DNA of 51,795 nt from Ruminococcus sp. (GCA_017395925.1 JAFQNJ010000002.1:1-51795), one strand, 5' to 3'. Shown: positions 26,722 to 35,750, numbered from the stretch's first letter. Notes: generated by a model from the sequence alone, not told the origin. A program made the numbers and translations.

Positions 26722-27228
26722 ATGAAAAAGATGGTATATATTCTGATTTCAGTTACAGGATTATTGGTTGCAGGATTGCTTATGTCGGGTTGCGGTTTTT
26801 CTGTTAATAAGGAGCCTTCCCCAAAACTTACAGGAATCAGTATTACTCAAAATCACATGAATTTCGGGCATTGCTACAGCTTTTACCTCAGAGCAGAAAA
26901 TGGTAAGGTGCTTTTTGATGCCGAGGTCAGATTTGATGAAGAGCCGTACACCATTATTCTGGAAGGCTGTGAGGTTGACCCCTCCTGTATTGATGAGATT
27001 TACAGCCTTGACAGAGAGAACGGAATTACCGATTATGTCAACGGTTATAAAGAAAAAACATCTTTATTCAGTGCAGATGATGCTACCGTTAACAAAACCA
27101 CGGTTTATTTTGAGGATGGCACAAGCAAAACCGCCCACAGTAAGGACGAACACATAGCTGTTCTTTATGAATATTTCTTTGAGCTTTCAAAAGAATACGC
27201 TGATAAGTCTGTTTATGTAAAGGAGTAA
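26722..27228 (+). CDS. Lipoprotein of unknown function
   Basis: A 168-residue exported lipoprotein. The lipobox is LMSGC with Cys24 as the lipidation site. The mature part is a small alpha/beta domain with no motif I recognise; features include a YxEDGTSKT strand turn and a C-terminal helix rich in Glu and Tyr. An upstream GTG at 26719 is in frame, but the ATG at 26722 fits better because AGGGGG lies 6 bases before it. It starts a tight group: the next gene begins 3 bases after its stop. Confidence 0.75.
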   Translation: MKKMVYILISVTGLLVAGLLMSGCGFSVNKEPSPKLTGISITQNHMNFGHCYSFYLRAENGKVLFDAEVRFDEEPYTIILEGCEVDPSCIDEIYSLDRENGITDYVNGYKEKTSLFSADDATVNKTTVYFEDGTSKTAHSKDEHIAVLYEYFFELSKEYADKSVYVKE

Positions 27229-27231
27229 ATT

Positions 27232-27798
27232 ATGGGAATTTTTGATAAATTAAGAAACAATGAAAATGCACAGCCGCAGAAGGTGGAAGAAAAGCCTTTA
27301 AGCGCTAAAGAGACCTTTGTTTTTTCCGCTTTGCCCGAGAGCCTTTTGGAGCTTCAGGCTTTGCCCGAGGCTAGTCTTGATTCGCCTTTTAAGACAGCGG
27401 CACTTTCGGTTTTAGCACTTTGTGCGTACGGTGCGGATAAGAATATAGGCATCGAGATGCTTAATTTCCTTAAAGGTCCCCGACCCCTGAGCCCTGCGGA
27501 AATACAGTTTTTGCACGATAGGTTCAGAGACGGACAGTGGTACGTTCCTTTTTCTTACTTCAAGGGTGCAACCCCTGAAAATGATTACAGACCCGCCGAG
27601 CCTTTTACATTGGAGATAGAAAGCAATTCCAATTCTGCTGTAAACGAAGGCTATATGACCTTGTGGCTCAAAAGCGGCGGCGCAGACAGTCCGAGACAAA
27701 TAACCCTGAGAAAAGCGGGAGACGGTCGGTGGTTCTTGTGGGAGCAGTTTATACTGGTAGGTATCCGTACTCCCAAATCAAAGGACCCATGGGCATAA
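27232..27798 (+). CDS. Cytoplasmic DUF6935-like protein
   Basis: A 188-residue protein without signal peptide. It starts MGIFDKLRNN, followed by a Gln/Glu-rich linker and a domain with the LPESLLELQALPEA, LSVLALCAYGAD, FLHDRF and SYFKGATPENDYRPAEPFTLEIE segments, ending in WFLWEQFILVGIRTPKSKDPWA. I believe this is the DUF6935 family found in Firmicutes, which has no known function; the family name is from memory. The C-terminal IR.PKS.DPWA ending is typical of the family as I recall it. It is 3 bases after the lipoprotein gene and 10 bases before the next, so all three are probably one transcript. Confidence 0.7.
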   Translation: MGIFDKLRNNENAQPQKVEEKPLSAKETFVFSALPESLLELQALPEASLDSPFKTAALSVLALCAYGADKNIGIEMLNFLKGPRPLSPAEIQFLHDRFRDGQWYVPFSYFKGATPENDYRPAEPFTLEIESNSNSAVNEGYMTLWLKSGGADSPRQITLRKAGDGRWFLWEQFILVGIRTPKSKDPWA

Positions 27799-27808
27799 AG
27801 TACAGGCG

Positions 27809-28159
27809 ATGATTTGTTTGCAGAATATTTTTTCTTCGCTTTCAGGAATTGGTAAAAAGCAGAAATATCCCTTTGATAAAGAAAAAGCTTACGTCTATTC
27901 CCGACAGGGAGTCATAGCAGGCGGTGCGTTTCGTTTGAGATTTAATCCTGAGGGAGTTGTTCGTTATTACAGCTATGCTCATGAAGCTCCCGAGTATGAA
28001 TCCGGCATGAAGGACAAAGGTGCCGATGTTTATTTCGAAGGATTGAAAGCGGGCAGGGTAGAAGTAACGGCGATTTATGACTTTCCAACCTGTGAAAGTG
28101 AAGAAGATACTTTTATACTCAACGTGGCTGAAGATTTGTCGGTTACAAGAATGGATTAA
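27809..28159 (+). CDS. Small protein of unknown function
   Basis: A 116-residue protein. It has no clear signal peptide, although the first 13 residues are mildly hydrophobic. From residue 20 it forms a beta-rich domain with GGAFRLRFNPEGVVRYYSY, YFEGLKAGRVEVTAIYDFPTCESEEDTFILNVAEDLSV, which resembles a small Ig-like or protease-inhibitor-like sandwich. I do not recognise a named family. The ribosome binding site is weak, in keeping with translation coupled to the gene 10 bases upstream. It ends 15 bases before a dockerin gene. Confidence 0.65.
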   Translation: MICLQNIFSSLSGIGKKQKYPFDKEKAYVYSRQGVIAGGAFRLRFNPEGVVRYYSYAHEAPEYESGMKDKGADVYFEGLKAGRVEVTAIYDFPTCESEEDTFILNVAEDLSVTRMD

Positions 28160-28174
28160 CAGGAGGCTTTCTGA

Positions 28175-29962
28175 ATGAAAAAACTAACAACCAAGACCAT
28201 ATGTATGGTGCTTTCGCTTCTTATGCTTTTGACTCTGGTGCCTTTTTCGGCATATGCCGCAAACAGCGAGGGTGCAACTATTATCAAAGAGGTTAGCATT
28301 TCCGGTGTTGCCACTCCTTATGCAGGTGAAACACCAAATTACGAAAGTAAGCTTGGCTTATCTGATGCATACACCTACGACGACCAGCTTGCCGACGACG
28401 TCGATGTTGTTGAGGGCAAGTGGTGGTATGACGAAACATCGAAGTCGGTTGTAAATCCCGATGATGCCTTTGCAGAGGGCCATGTTTATACTTTCGCTGT
28501 GCTTCTTGTTGCCAAAGAAGGCTATGAATTCCGGGTTGATAACTACAACACACCCTTTATCAGAGCTTATGTCAACGGTGCAGAGGCTACGGTACAAGAA
28601 GACCTCACAGGCAAAAAGAATACTATGATTAAGTATACCTTCGAGCCTTGTGAATATAACTACGAGGTTGCCACGGTTGAGGTTAATGTGGCAGAGCCTG
28701 TAGCAGGGGGATACCCCACCTATGACGTGGAGATTCTGACTGGCGGCGTTTCCAAGGATGACCCCGAATCCCCTTACTATATTGAGGGTGTCACCTGGTA
28801 TGATTGCAAGAATCAGACCTTCCTCGACCCCTCCCATACATTCAAAGAGGATGGTGTTTACGAGGTAAACATTATGCTTACTACCATTGGCGACTATTAC
28901 TTTGCAACAGAAAACGATAAAGCTGATGTCAAGGTAATAATCAATGGCAAGGAGGGAGAGGCAGGCACCGCAGGTAAAAATGACAAATACCACATCCACG
29001 TATCCTGTGTGGTATATGGAGATGTCAGACAAGAGGTCTCCTACGTTGAGGTAACCGATGTCACAGCACCTGTGGTAGGTGCAACTCCCGACTTTGATGT
29101 AAAAGCCGAAGATACCTTCTACATAAACGGTGTTTTCTGGACAGATATTACAGACTCCAAAAATCCCGTTGCCATGAAAGAGACAGATGCTTTCATAGCT
29201 GACCACAAGTATGAGCTTCAGGTGTGGATAAGGGCAAAGGATGGCTACAAGTTCTCGACCGATGAAGACGATTGTGTGGACATTGCGGCACTTTTAGGCG
29301 GACTTCAGGCAGATGTAGCCATTCCCGGTTCAGAGATTGCCGCAGAGCTTTCCGTTATATACACTCCTTTAAAGGGTAGTGTGGTTTCCTTTGTTGAGGT
29401 TATTGAGGTTAACGCTCCTGTAGCAGGCGAAACTCCCGATTATGATGCCTTCTGTGTAACCCGCGGATGCAATGTGTCAAAGGTTGAGTGGTATGATGTA
29501 ACCGAGGGAAGAGGCACTTTGATGAATGAGAGCGACACTTTCGAGGCGGGCGGAAAATACGAGGTAGTAGTCAGGGTTGAAGCCGAAGGCAACTATGTGT
29601 TTGAACTTGACGATATGGGTATCAATATTGCTGAAGGTACCGTAAACGGTGAAAAAGCTGTTGCATACAGCTCTTACGATGCTTCCTTCATTGAGTTAGG
29701 TTTTGAATTTGCAGAGCTTGAGATTGACCCTGTTCCTTCGCTCTATATGGGTGATGCTAATGCAGACGGCAAGGTTAATATCAAGGATGCCACTGCCATA
29801 CAGAAACACATCGCTTCTCTCATTATCCTCTCTGAAACAGGTTATGTGCTTGCAGATGTTGACGAAAACGGCAATGTGAATATCAAGGATGCCACAGCTA
29901 TCCAGAAACATGTGGCAGGTATGGACACAGGTTACAATATAGAAACAGACTATATTGTTTAA
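28175..29962 (+). CDS. Secreted dockerin protein with four beta repeats
   Basis: A 595-residue exported protein. A signal peptide (1-29, ending AYA) is followed by four copies of a module of about 100-130 residues. Each starts with a strand ending in V and then P(V/Y)(A/V)G-x-(T/Y)P-(D/N/T)(F/Y)(D/E), for example APVVGATPDFD and APVAGETPDYD. The third copy is nearly the same as the module in the 31611 protein (FYINGVFWTD, YKFSTDED). The C-terminus (about 525-582) is a type I dockerin, GDANADGKVNIKDATAIQKH and DVDENGNVNIKDATAIQKH. No catalytic motif is visible. It probably serves as a binding or spacer component of a dockerin-cohesin complex. It has a good AGGAGG site and is part of the plus-strand run beginning at 26722. 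Confidence 0.85.
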   Translation: MKKLTTKTICMVLSLLMLLTLVPFSAYAANSEGATIIKEVSISGVATPYAGETPNYESKLGLSDAYTYDDQLADDVDVVEGKWWYDETSKSVVNPDDAFAEGHVYTFAVLLVAKEGYEFRVDNYNTPFIRAYVNGAEATVQEDLTGKKNTMIKYTFEPCEYNYEVATVEVNVAEPVAGGYPTYDVEILTGGVSKDDPESPYYIEGVTWYDCKNQTFLDPSHTFKEDGVYEVNIMLTTIGDYYFATENDKADVKVIINGKEGEAGTAGKNDKYHIHVSCVVYGDVRQEVSYVEVTDVTAPVVGATPDFDVKAEDTFYINGVFWTDITDSKNPVAMKETDAFIADHKYELQVWIRAKDGYKFSTDEDDCVDIAALLGGLQADVAIPGSEIAAELSVIYTPLKGSVVSFVEVIEVNAPVAGETPDYDAFCVTRGCNVSKVEWYDVTEGRGTLMNESDTFEAGGKYEVVVRVEAEGNYVFELDDMGINIAEGTVNGEKAVAYSSYDASFIELGFEFAELEIDPVPSLYMGDANADGKVNIKDATAIQKHIASLIILSETGYVLADVDENGNVNIKDATAIQKHVAGMDTGYNIETDYIV

Positions 29963-29989
29963 AAATATATACATAAGAAAGGTGATATT

Positions 29990-31417
29990 ATGAAAAAAGT
30001 ACTCGCATTAATTCTTCTGACCGTATTGGTTCTCTCCTTGGCAGCTTGCGGCAACAAGCCTGAAAACAAGCCCACAGACCCAAATCAAGGTGCCGCAGAG
30101 GGTTCTGTGTTGGATGCCGCACTCTGGTCATTGAGATATGATGAATCTGTGTGGACATATGAAGAAGATGATTTCACAGACGACGAGGAATACTCCGGTA
30201 TAACCCTCACAATACCTGATGGTGAAGAATCGTATATTGTAAATGCGGAAATCAGTGCTGTTATTGATACTCCCGAAGACTTCAGAGGTTATCTCGACAG
30301 CTATGGCTTTGATGCTTATGAATATGCAGAGAACAATGCATACGAGCTGACAGCTATCGGCGGTGTGGATTGCCTTAAACAGGAGGGTAACTATTGGGGC
30401 GAGCCCTGTTTAAGATATTTCGGACGTGTTGAAAATGCTAATACAACAGTATTTATTGAGATTATAGGTGAGTATGAGGATCAGCGTGTGAATGACTTGC
30501 TCTCGGGACTCAGCTTTAAAATTACAGATATCGGAAACGTTGACTGCCCCTGGCCTTGGAATGGTGAAGCTTTCTCTGCAGAGGATGCAACTGTTTCGGT
30601 AGGTTCAAAGAAGATTAACAGCCAGTGGATTGCATTTGAGGAAAGCTTTGTTACAGCAGAGACATTTGACCATCAGGTTGCCGTTGTCGGAAATAACGTA
30701 TATATTCTCGGTGACGACGCGTTGAAGCAGTATTCAATGTCAAACAATAAGCTTACCTATGTGAAGGATATTGAGCTTGATGGTGATTATGAATATATTA
30801 CCTCTGCAAAGGACGGCAGCCTCTGGGTTTCTGGATTGAGCGAGGATCTGCTCAATGTGAAGGACGGCGCTGTTGTAAAAACCTTTGAGGATACAGACAA
30901 TGTGGCTATGAATTATGGTGGAACATGGGGTATAAACTGGTTCTCATCCTCCGAGTGCGAAAAAATCACGGTTTCAGGTGATGCTTTAACACGCGAAGCA
31001 ATTACTTTCCCCGAAGTAGACACCATATCGGAGCTTTTTGTTGATGATGATTATATCTATGTTTGCGGTAATGCTGTTGACGAAAGCGGACACAAGGTGT
31101 TTGTGTATGACACCGCAGGCACACTCAAGCTCACTCTTGCAGATGAAGAGGGCGAAAGCCTGGGTAGCATTACCTATGTCACAAAGACTTCCGATGGATT
31201 TATCGGTCTCGACGGTAATATGAGAGATGTTGTTCTTTGGAATAAAGACGGCACATTTGTAGGCACAGCAGAGGATGGAGATCTGTTCTCAACAAACTAT
31301 CCCTGGTTCTGCGACGGAACACTTACAAGCGACAACAGTCTGTTTGTGATTATGACCGAAGAAAGAGCGGATGAGTCTGCAATGGAGCTTGTTGCATTTA
31401 AGCTCAGCGGATTCTAA
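29990..31417 (+). CDS. Lipoprotein, possibly beta-propeller
   Basis: A 475-residue lipoprotein with lipobox LAAC (Cys20) and a charged linker rich in Lys, Asn and Pro. The first domain (about 40-185) has the pattern of a small lipid- or ligand-binding fold. The second (about 215-470) has repeated blade-like strands (VVGNNVYILGDDALKQY, SAKDGSLWVSGL, VDDDYIYVCGNA, VTKTSDGFIGLDGN) that fit a beta-propeller. No catalytic residues are evident. It starts 27 bases after the dockerin gene and may share its transcript. No strong terminator follows until the hairpin at 31540-31577. Confidence 0.75.
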   Translation: MKKVLALILLTVLVLSLAACGNKPENKPTDPNQGAAEGSVLDAALWSLRYDESVWTYEEDDFTDDEEYSGITLTIPDGEESYIVNAEISAVIDTPEDFRGYLDSYGFDAYEYAENNAYELTAIGGVDCLKQEGNYWGEPCLRYFGRVENANTTVFIEIIGEYEDQRVNDLLSGLSFKITDIGNVDCPWPWNGEAFSAEDATVSVGSKKINSQWIAFEESFVTAETFDHQVAVVGNNVYILGDDALKQYSMSNNKLTYVKDIELDGDYEYITSAKDGSLWVSGLSEDLLNVKDGAVVKTFEDTDNVAMNYGGTWGINWFSSSECEKITVSGDALTREAITFPEVDTISELFVDDDYIYVCGNAVDESGHKVFVYDTAGTLKLTLADEEGESLGSITYVTKTSDGFIGLDGNMRDVVLWNKDGTFVGTAEDGDLFSTNYPWFCDGTLTSDNSLFVIMTEERADESAMELVAFKLSGF

Positions 31418-31509
31418 ACGTAAGTTACTGCGATTCATGTCCAATGCAGCTCATAATATTAAAAACATTTGATAATTGTGCACTCTGATAAAAAGATGAG
31501 TTTATCGAC

Positions 31510-31538
31510 TTGTCACGGAAATGTTTTGATAGTATAAT
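31510..31538 (+). promoter_or_regulatory. Promoter of the 31611 dockerin gene
   Basis: TTGTCA (31510-31515), a 17-bp spacer and a perfect TATAAT (31533-31538) form a near-consensus promoter about 70 bases before the start codon. Confidence 0.7.
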
Positions 31539-31539
31539 A

Positions 31540-31577
31540 AAAACAGGCGGTGATATATACCTTTCACCGCCTGTTTT
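31540..31577 (+). terminator. Hairpin overlapping the predicted transcription start
   Basis: A 14-bp perfect stem (AAAACAGGCGGTGA with TCACCGCCTGTTTT) has a 10-base loop. It could end transcription from the upstream lipoprotein gene, since its right arm ends in TTTT. It also starts 2 bases after the -10 of the 31611 promoter, so RNA from that promoter would begin inside the left arm and carry most of the stem at its 5' end. Confidence 0.65.
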
Positions 31578-31610
31578 GCAAATAATATTCCCTTTTAAGG
31601 AGGAGTATCT

Positions 31611-33626
31611 ATGAAACTGAAACGCTTTTTCTGTATCATGATGTGTCTGGCTTTGATTATTTCCGCAGTACCCTTCTCGGTTTCTGCAAGGGAAACAGAG
31701 CTTGCACCTTCGGGGGAGGCACCGGTGTATTACATCGAGACCTACGAGCAGCTCAAAAATCATGCACAGACTGCTCAGGCAGACTGCAGATATATCCTAA
31801 ACGCGGATATTGAGCAGGTGGATAACCAGAACGAGAATGAGATTGTTGTCGCTTCGGGCGCAACCTTCAACCTTGACCTTAACGGCTACAGTATCAAGAG
31901 AAGTACCACGGGCAATGACTGCGCGCTGTTCCGCATAAGGTCAGACGGCAGAATGACTATCAAGGATACCTCCGATGCACAGACAGGTTACTGTTCCTTC
32001 TCCGAGGGCTACGCCTCATACAGAAAAGCGGTTTTCATCAATGAGGGTGGCGAGCTTGAGATTTATTCAGGATACTACGAGATTTTCTCTCCCTATGAGC
32101 AGGGCGACTGCAGTGTTGTCCGCACAGTGAGCGGATACACCAATATCTATGACGGTACCTTTGACGCAAGTGCTTCATGGGGCGCTCACACCATAACTGT
32201 CGGTCACAATGCGTATTTGTACGAGGTTCCGCTTGTAGTTATATTTGGCGGCGACTTCTACGGCAAGTATTCAAGTATCGAAGTAACACCTATGGGCAAT
32301 TATCTGGATGACGGATGCCTTTTCCCGAATGTATATGTGCTGGGCGGCAACTTCTATGTAACAAAAGAAAGTGAAGGCGGAGGCTTTGCTTACTGCAACA
32401 ACGGCTGGGGAAGAGTTATCGTAGCCGAAGGAGTTGTTCTCTCCAAGTGCCTTAATGCAAGAGACCAGAGATTCTTAAGCGGCACATTCAAAAAGTACTT
32501 TACCGAGACTATAGATGACTACACAGCAGGCTACTACGAGGTAACCGCACCGCCAATGATTATATCCGAAAGCCTTGACTATTATTACAGACTGATTGGT
32601 CTGTGTGATAAAGAAATGGTAAAGAGCTACGGCAATTCTGTGTATGAGCTTCACAAAGATAAATTTGATGAGATAATGGACAGAATGGACACAATTATGG
32701 TGTCAGAGACAGAGAAGGAAGCTCCCTACATTGAGCTTCATAACCGCACCAAAGACCATGTGTATATCAACTGGTATAAGTGTACTATGGACGAGTATAA
32801 GGGCGATAAAACACAGTGGACGTATCTGGGAGAGCTGGATAATATAAGCCAATGGCAGTTTGATGAGCGCCCCGAAGACGGTACAGACTTCATTATCCGC
32901 TGTGTTGTAACAAACTCCGACCTCAGCACCTATGAGGATGTTGTCCGTATTTCTTTTGCACCTCTCAAAAAGGATACCGAGATTTCATCAGTTGAGGTTA
33001 AGGATGTTGACACTCCCACAGTGGGACAAACTCCTGACTTTGATGTGACAGCAGAGGACAGCTTCTATATAAACGGCATTTACTGGACAGATGCAACCGA
33101 CCCCAAAAACAGATTTACAATGAAAGAGACCGATACTTTTGAGGCAGGTCACACCTATGAGCTGGAGGTCTGGATAAGGGCGAACGAAGGCTACAAATTC
33201 AGAACCGACTCTGACGGCTGGCTGGATATTGCGGCAACTGTAGGCGGAAAGGATGCCGAGGTAATCCTTCCCGGTTCTTCGATTTCAGCAGAGCTGCTCC
33301 TTACTTTTACGGTGAGCGAAAATGCCGACCTTCCCACTAACCCCTCAGAGCCTTCAGGACCGTCGGATTCCACTGAGCCGTCGGATTCTACCGAGCCTGC
33401 GGTAAAGGGCATACTCGGCGATGCAAATGAGGACACAAAGGTAAATATCAAGGATGCTACCGCCATTCAGAAGCACGTGGCTTCCCTTATCACCCTCTCC
33501 GAAACAGGTGCGGTTCTTGCGGATGTTGACGAAAACGGCAATGTGAACATCAAGGATGCCACCGCCATTCAGAAGCACGTGGCAGGTATGGAGACAAGCT
33601 ATCCCATTGCAAAGCCCGTTGCATAA
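31611..33626 (+). CDS. Secreted dockerin protein with beta-helix-like N-terminus
   Basis: A 671-residue exported protein. A signal peptide (1-25) precedes a region (about 45-300) of repeated short strands with G/N turns, such as DLNGYSIKR, RMTIKDTSD and GGELEIYSGYYEI, suggesting a right-handed beta-helix as in pectate-lyase-like folds; I see no catalytic residues I can assign. After a helical linker and an Ig-like piece, residues about 460-570 are the beta module shared with the 28175 protein (TPTVGQTPDFD, FYINGIYWTD). A Pro/Ser/Thr-rich linker (NPSEPSGPSDSTEP) leads to the dockerin at about 602-660. The ribosome binding site AAGGAGGAG is strong. The unit ends at the terminator 33659-33695. 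Confidence 0.85.
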   Translation: MKLKRFFCIMMCLALIISAVPFSVSARETELAPSGEAPVYYIETYEQLKNHAQTAQADCRYILNADIEQVDNQNENEIVVASGATFNLDLNGYSIKRSTTGNDCALFRIRSDGRMTIKDTSDAQTGYCSFSEGYASYRKAVFINEGGELEIYSGYYEIFSPYEQGDCSVVRTVSGYTNIYDGTFDASASWGAHTITVGHNAYLYEVPLVVIFGGDFYGKYSSIEVTPMGNYLDDGCLFPNVYVLGGNFYVTKESEGGGFAYCNNGWGRVIVAEGVVLSKCLNARDQRFLSGTFKKYFTETIDDYTAGYYEVTAPPMIISESLDYYYRLIGLCDKEMVKSYGNSVYELHKDKFDEIMDRMDTIMVSETEKEAPYIELHNRTKDHVYINWYKCTMDEYKGDKTQWTYLGELDNISQWQFDERPEDGTDFIIRCVVTNSDLSTYEDVVRISFAPLKKDTEISSVEVKDVDTPTVGQTPDFDVTAEDSFYINGIYWTDATDPKNRFTMKETDTFEAGHTYELEVWIRANEGYKFRTDSDGWLDIAATVGGKDAEVILPGSSISAELLLTFTVSENADLPTNPSEPSGPSDSTEPSDSTEPAVKGILGDANEDTKVNIKDATAIQKHVASLITLSETGAVLADVDENGNVNIKDATAIQKHVAGMETSYPIAKPVA

Positions 33627-33658
33627 TATATTTAATAATGTTTAAAACTTAATCTATC

Positions 33659-33695
33659 AAAATGCCTCTCCAAAAACAAAGCGGAGGGGCATTTT
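33659..33695 (+). terminator. Terminator of the 31611 gene
   Basis: AAAATGCC pairs with GGCATTTT and CTCC with GGAG across a T-G pair, around an 11-base loop. A T run completes it, 33 bases after the stop codon. Confidence 0.8.
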
Positions 33696-33723
33696 ATATC
33701 ATATTCCCTATTCGTTGAGAAAA

Positions 33724-33755
33724 TTCAATGATTTTTCAATCTTTTGTGATATAAT
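33724..33755 (+). promoter_or_regulatory. Promoter with TTCAAT direct repeats before the second two-component operon
   Basis: Two exact TTCAAT copies (33724-33729 and 33735-33740) lie 11 bp apart, one helical turn, as expected for an OmpR-family dimer. They sit where the -35 should be. The -10 is a perfect TATAAT (33750-33755) with an extended TGA, while no good -35 sequence exists, which fits an activator-dependent promoter. The same arrangement recurs at 35718-35750. Confidence 0.65.
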
Positions 33756-33777
33756 GAGTGTATCCGGAGGTGAGTCT

Positions 33778-34461
33778 GTGAGAATATTGCTGGTTGAAGA
33801 TGAAAAAAGAATGGCACAGGCACTATGTGAAATCCTGCGCCTTGAAAAATACGAGGTTGACCATTATGATAGTGGTACCGAAGGGCTGAATGCCGTTAAG
33901 AGTAATATTTATGACATTGCAATTCTCGATGTGATGCTCCCAGGAATGAACGGCTACGAAATTGCAAAGGAAGCTCGCCGATGCGGTATCACGACCCCGA
34001 TTCTGATGCTCACGGCAAAGGCTGAACTTGATGATAAGGTTACGGGACTTGACAGCGGTGCGGACGATTACCTCACGAAGCCCTTTATGACAAAGGAGTT
34101 GCTTGCGCGACTTCGGGCTCTCGGAAGAAGAAAACAGGGTGCTGCCTCGGGAGTTCTGACCTTTGGAGATATAACTCTTGACACGGGCACACTTACGCTC
34201 GGTTGTATAACGAACAACCAGACCGTGCGGTTGAGTGAAAAGGAATTCAGGATACTTGAGTATCTTATAACAAACAGCAACCAGATTCTCACCCGCGAAC
34301 AGCTTGCGGTTAAAATCTGGGGATATGAGAGCGAAGCTGAATACAATAACGTAGAAGTTTATATGTCCTTTACCCGCAAGAAGCTTGCCTTTGTTGAAGC
34401 GAAAACCGAAATTAAAGCGGTGCGCGGCATCGGATATGAATTGAGGTGTGACGATGTTTAA
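33778..34461 (+). CDS. OmpR/PhoB-type response regulator
   Basis: DNA-binding response regulator of 227 residues. The start is the GTG at 33778, because GGAGG lies 7 bases before it (33766-33770) and the receiver domain then begins at its usual place (RILLVEDE). A longer reading from 33715 would run through the promoter. The acidic pocket is Glu7/Asp8/Glu9, with phosphoacceptor Asp51 in IAILDVMLPG, conserved Thr/Ser in MLTAKA and Lys in LTKPF. The C-terminal winged helix has LSEKEFRILEYLI and VEVYMSFTRKKL. It overlaps the kinase gene by 8 bases. The TTCAAT repeats in its own promoter suggest autoregulation. Confidence 0.95.
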   Translation: MRILLVEDEKRMAQALCEILRLEKYEVDHYDSGTEGLNAVKSNIYDIAILDVMLPGMNGYEIAKEARRCGITTPILMLTAKAELDDKVTGLDSGADDYLTKPFMTKELLARLRALGRRKQGAASGVLTFGDITLDTGTLTLGCITNNQTVRLSEKEFRILEYLITNSNQILTREQLAVKIWGYESEAEYNNVEVYMSFTRKKLAFVEAKTEIKAVRGIGYELRCDDV

Positions 34462-35701
34462 GAAATCAAGAAGAAAAATCGTCGCCGCAATAATGTCAAT
34501 TCTTGTGCTTTTGTGGGTGGGAACGCTTGGAGTTATCTACACTTTCAGTTATGCTGAAATGAGAAGTCAGACCGAACAGATGCTGAAAGCTCACGCCGAG
34601 ATGTATGATATCCCTCAATCAGCGGATGGTATGAAGCCTCCGCTTAAACCCTTCCACAGCGGAGAGCATCGGTTTGACCGCGATTTTGAGGATTCTCCTC
34701 GTTTTCAGCTCACCACTTTTTACACAGTTGCGGTTTCCTACGATGGGGAAACTCTTGAAATTAAAAACGAGCAACAAGGGGTACACTCCGATGATGAACT
34801 GAAGGAGCTGACTCTGGAAATTATAAATAGTGGTAAAGAGTCGGGCACAAAGGATAACCTTGCTTTTTACAAAATGGAAAAATACGGATATATTCTTGTT
34901 GCCTTTGCTGACAATACCGTTATCAACGAGAGTGCAATGACTTTGTTTAGATATACTCTTGTTTTTGGCGGAGTAGCTCTTATACTGTTTTTCTTCCTGT
35001 CTGTATTCCTGGCAAGAAAGATTGTGAACCCCCTTGAAGAAAGCTATCAGAGGCAAAAACAATTTATCTCCGATGCAGGCCATGAACTGAAAACTCCTGT
35101 GTCTGTGGTAAGCGCAAATGCTGAACTCCTCGGTCGGGAAATAGGCGACAACACTTGGCTTCAGAATATTCAGTATGAAAATGAGCGAATGGGAATACTG
35201 GTCTCTCAGCTTCTTGAGCTTGCCCGTACCGAAAACATAACACCGCAGATGGAGCGTATTGATTTCAGTCGTTTGGCAGCAGGAGAGGCTCTGCCCTTTG
35301 AAAGCGTAGCCTTTGAGAAGGGACTTGTGCTCAATACCGACATTCAGGGTGATGTTATCATTGATGGCAACACTGACCAGATGAAGCAGCTTGTGTCAAT
35401 TCTCCTTGATAATGCTATCCGCCACAGTAAAAGTCAGGGTGAGGTGTATCTGTCTTTAACAAGGGAACACGGCTTTGCAAAGCTCTCTGTTATCAACAAG
35501 GGAGATGAGATTGAGCCGAAGCAACGTCAAAGGATTTTTGAGCGCTTTTATCGCACAGATACTGCCCGCAACAGTGAGGATAAGCATTACGGACTGGGAC
35601 TTGCCATTGCCAAGGCAATAGCCTCCTCTCACAAAGGACACATTGATGTTCTTTGCTATGATGGACTTGTGGAATTCAGGGTGAAAATCCCTGCTCAATA
35701 A
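34454..35701 (+). CDS. Sensor histidine kinase
   Basis: Membrane histidine kinase of 415 residues, partner of the preceding regulator. The ATG at 34454 fits best, with GAGG 7 bases before it; a GTG at 34448 is in frame but too close to that site. A membrane segment (about 10-30) precedes an extracellular region of about 130 residues and a second membrane segment (FRYTLVFGGVALILFFFLSVFL). There is no clear HAMP domain, only a short linker. The phosphoacceptor helix FISDAGHELKTPVSV has His210, and the ATPase domain shows the N-box (LDNAIRHS), an IFERFYRTD segment and the G-box HYGLGLAIAKAI. The stimulus is unknown. It is followed by a VTC-DUF4956-DUF4353 operon that seems to share a regulator site. 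Confidence 0.93.
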   Translation: MFKKSRRKIVAAIMSILVLLWVGTLGVIYTFSYAEMRSQTEQMLKAHAEMYDIPQSADGMKPPLKPFHSGEHRFDRDFEDSPRFQLTTFYTVAVSYDGETLEIKNEQQGVHSDDELKELTLEIINSGKESGTKDNLAFYKMEKYGYILVAFADNTVINESAMTLFRYTLVFGGVALILFFFLSVFLARKIVNPLEESYQRQKQFISDAGHELKTPVSVVSANAELLGREIGDNTWLQNIQYENERMGILVSQLLELARTENITPQMERIDFSRLAAGEALPFESVAFEKGLVLNTDIQGDVIIDGNTDQMKQLVSILLDNAIRHSKSQGEVYLSLTREHGFAKLSVINKGDEIEPKQRQRIFERFYRTDTARNSEDKHYGLGLAIAKAIASSHKGHIDVLCYDGLVEFRVKIPAQ

Positions 35702-35717
35702 AGTAATTCTTTAAAAA

Positions 35718-35750
35718 TTCAATAAAACTTCAATCTTCCTCCTGTACAAT
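35718..35750 (+). promoter_or_regulatory. Promoter with TTCAAT direct repeats before the VTC operon
   Basis: TTCAAT occurs at 35718-35723 and 35729-35734, again exactly 11 bp apart, followed after 10 bases by TACAAT (35745-35750) as the likely -10. This matches the site before the two-component operon (33724-33755), where the gap to the -10 is 9 bases. It is the best candidate binding site for the 33778 regulator. Confidence 0.65.

Noticed and set aside
33715-33777. A 21-residue N-terminal extension of the second response regulator
   Set aside because: It would run through the TTCAAT repeats and the -10; the GTG at 33778 has a proper ribosome binding site and gives the standard start of the receiver domain.
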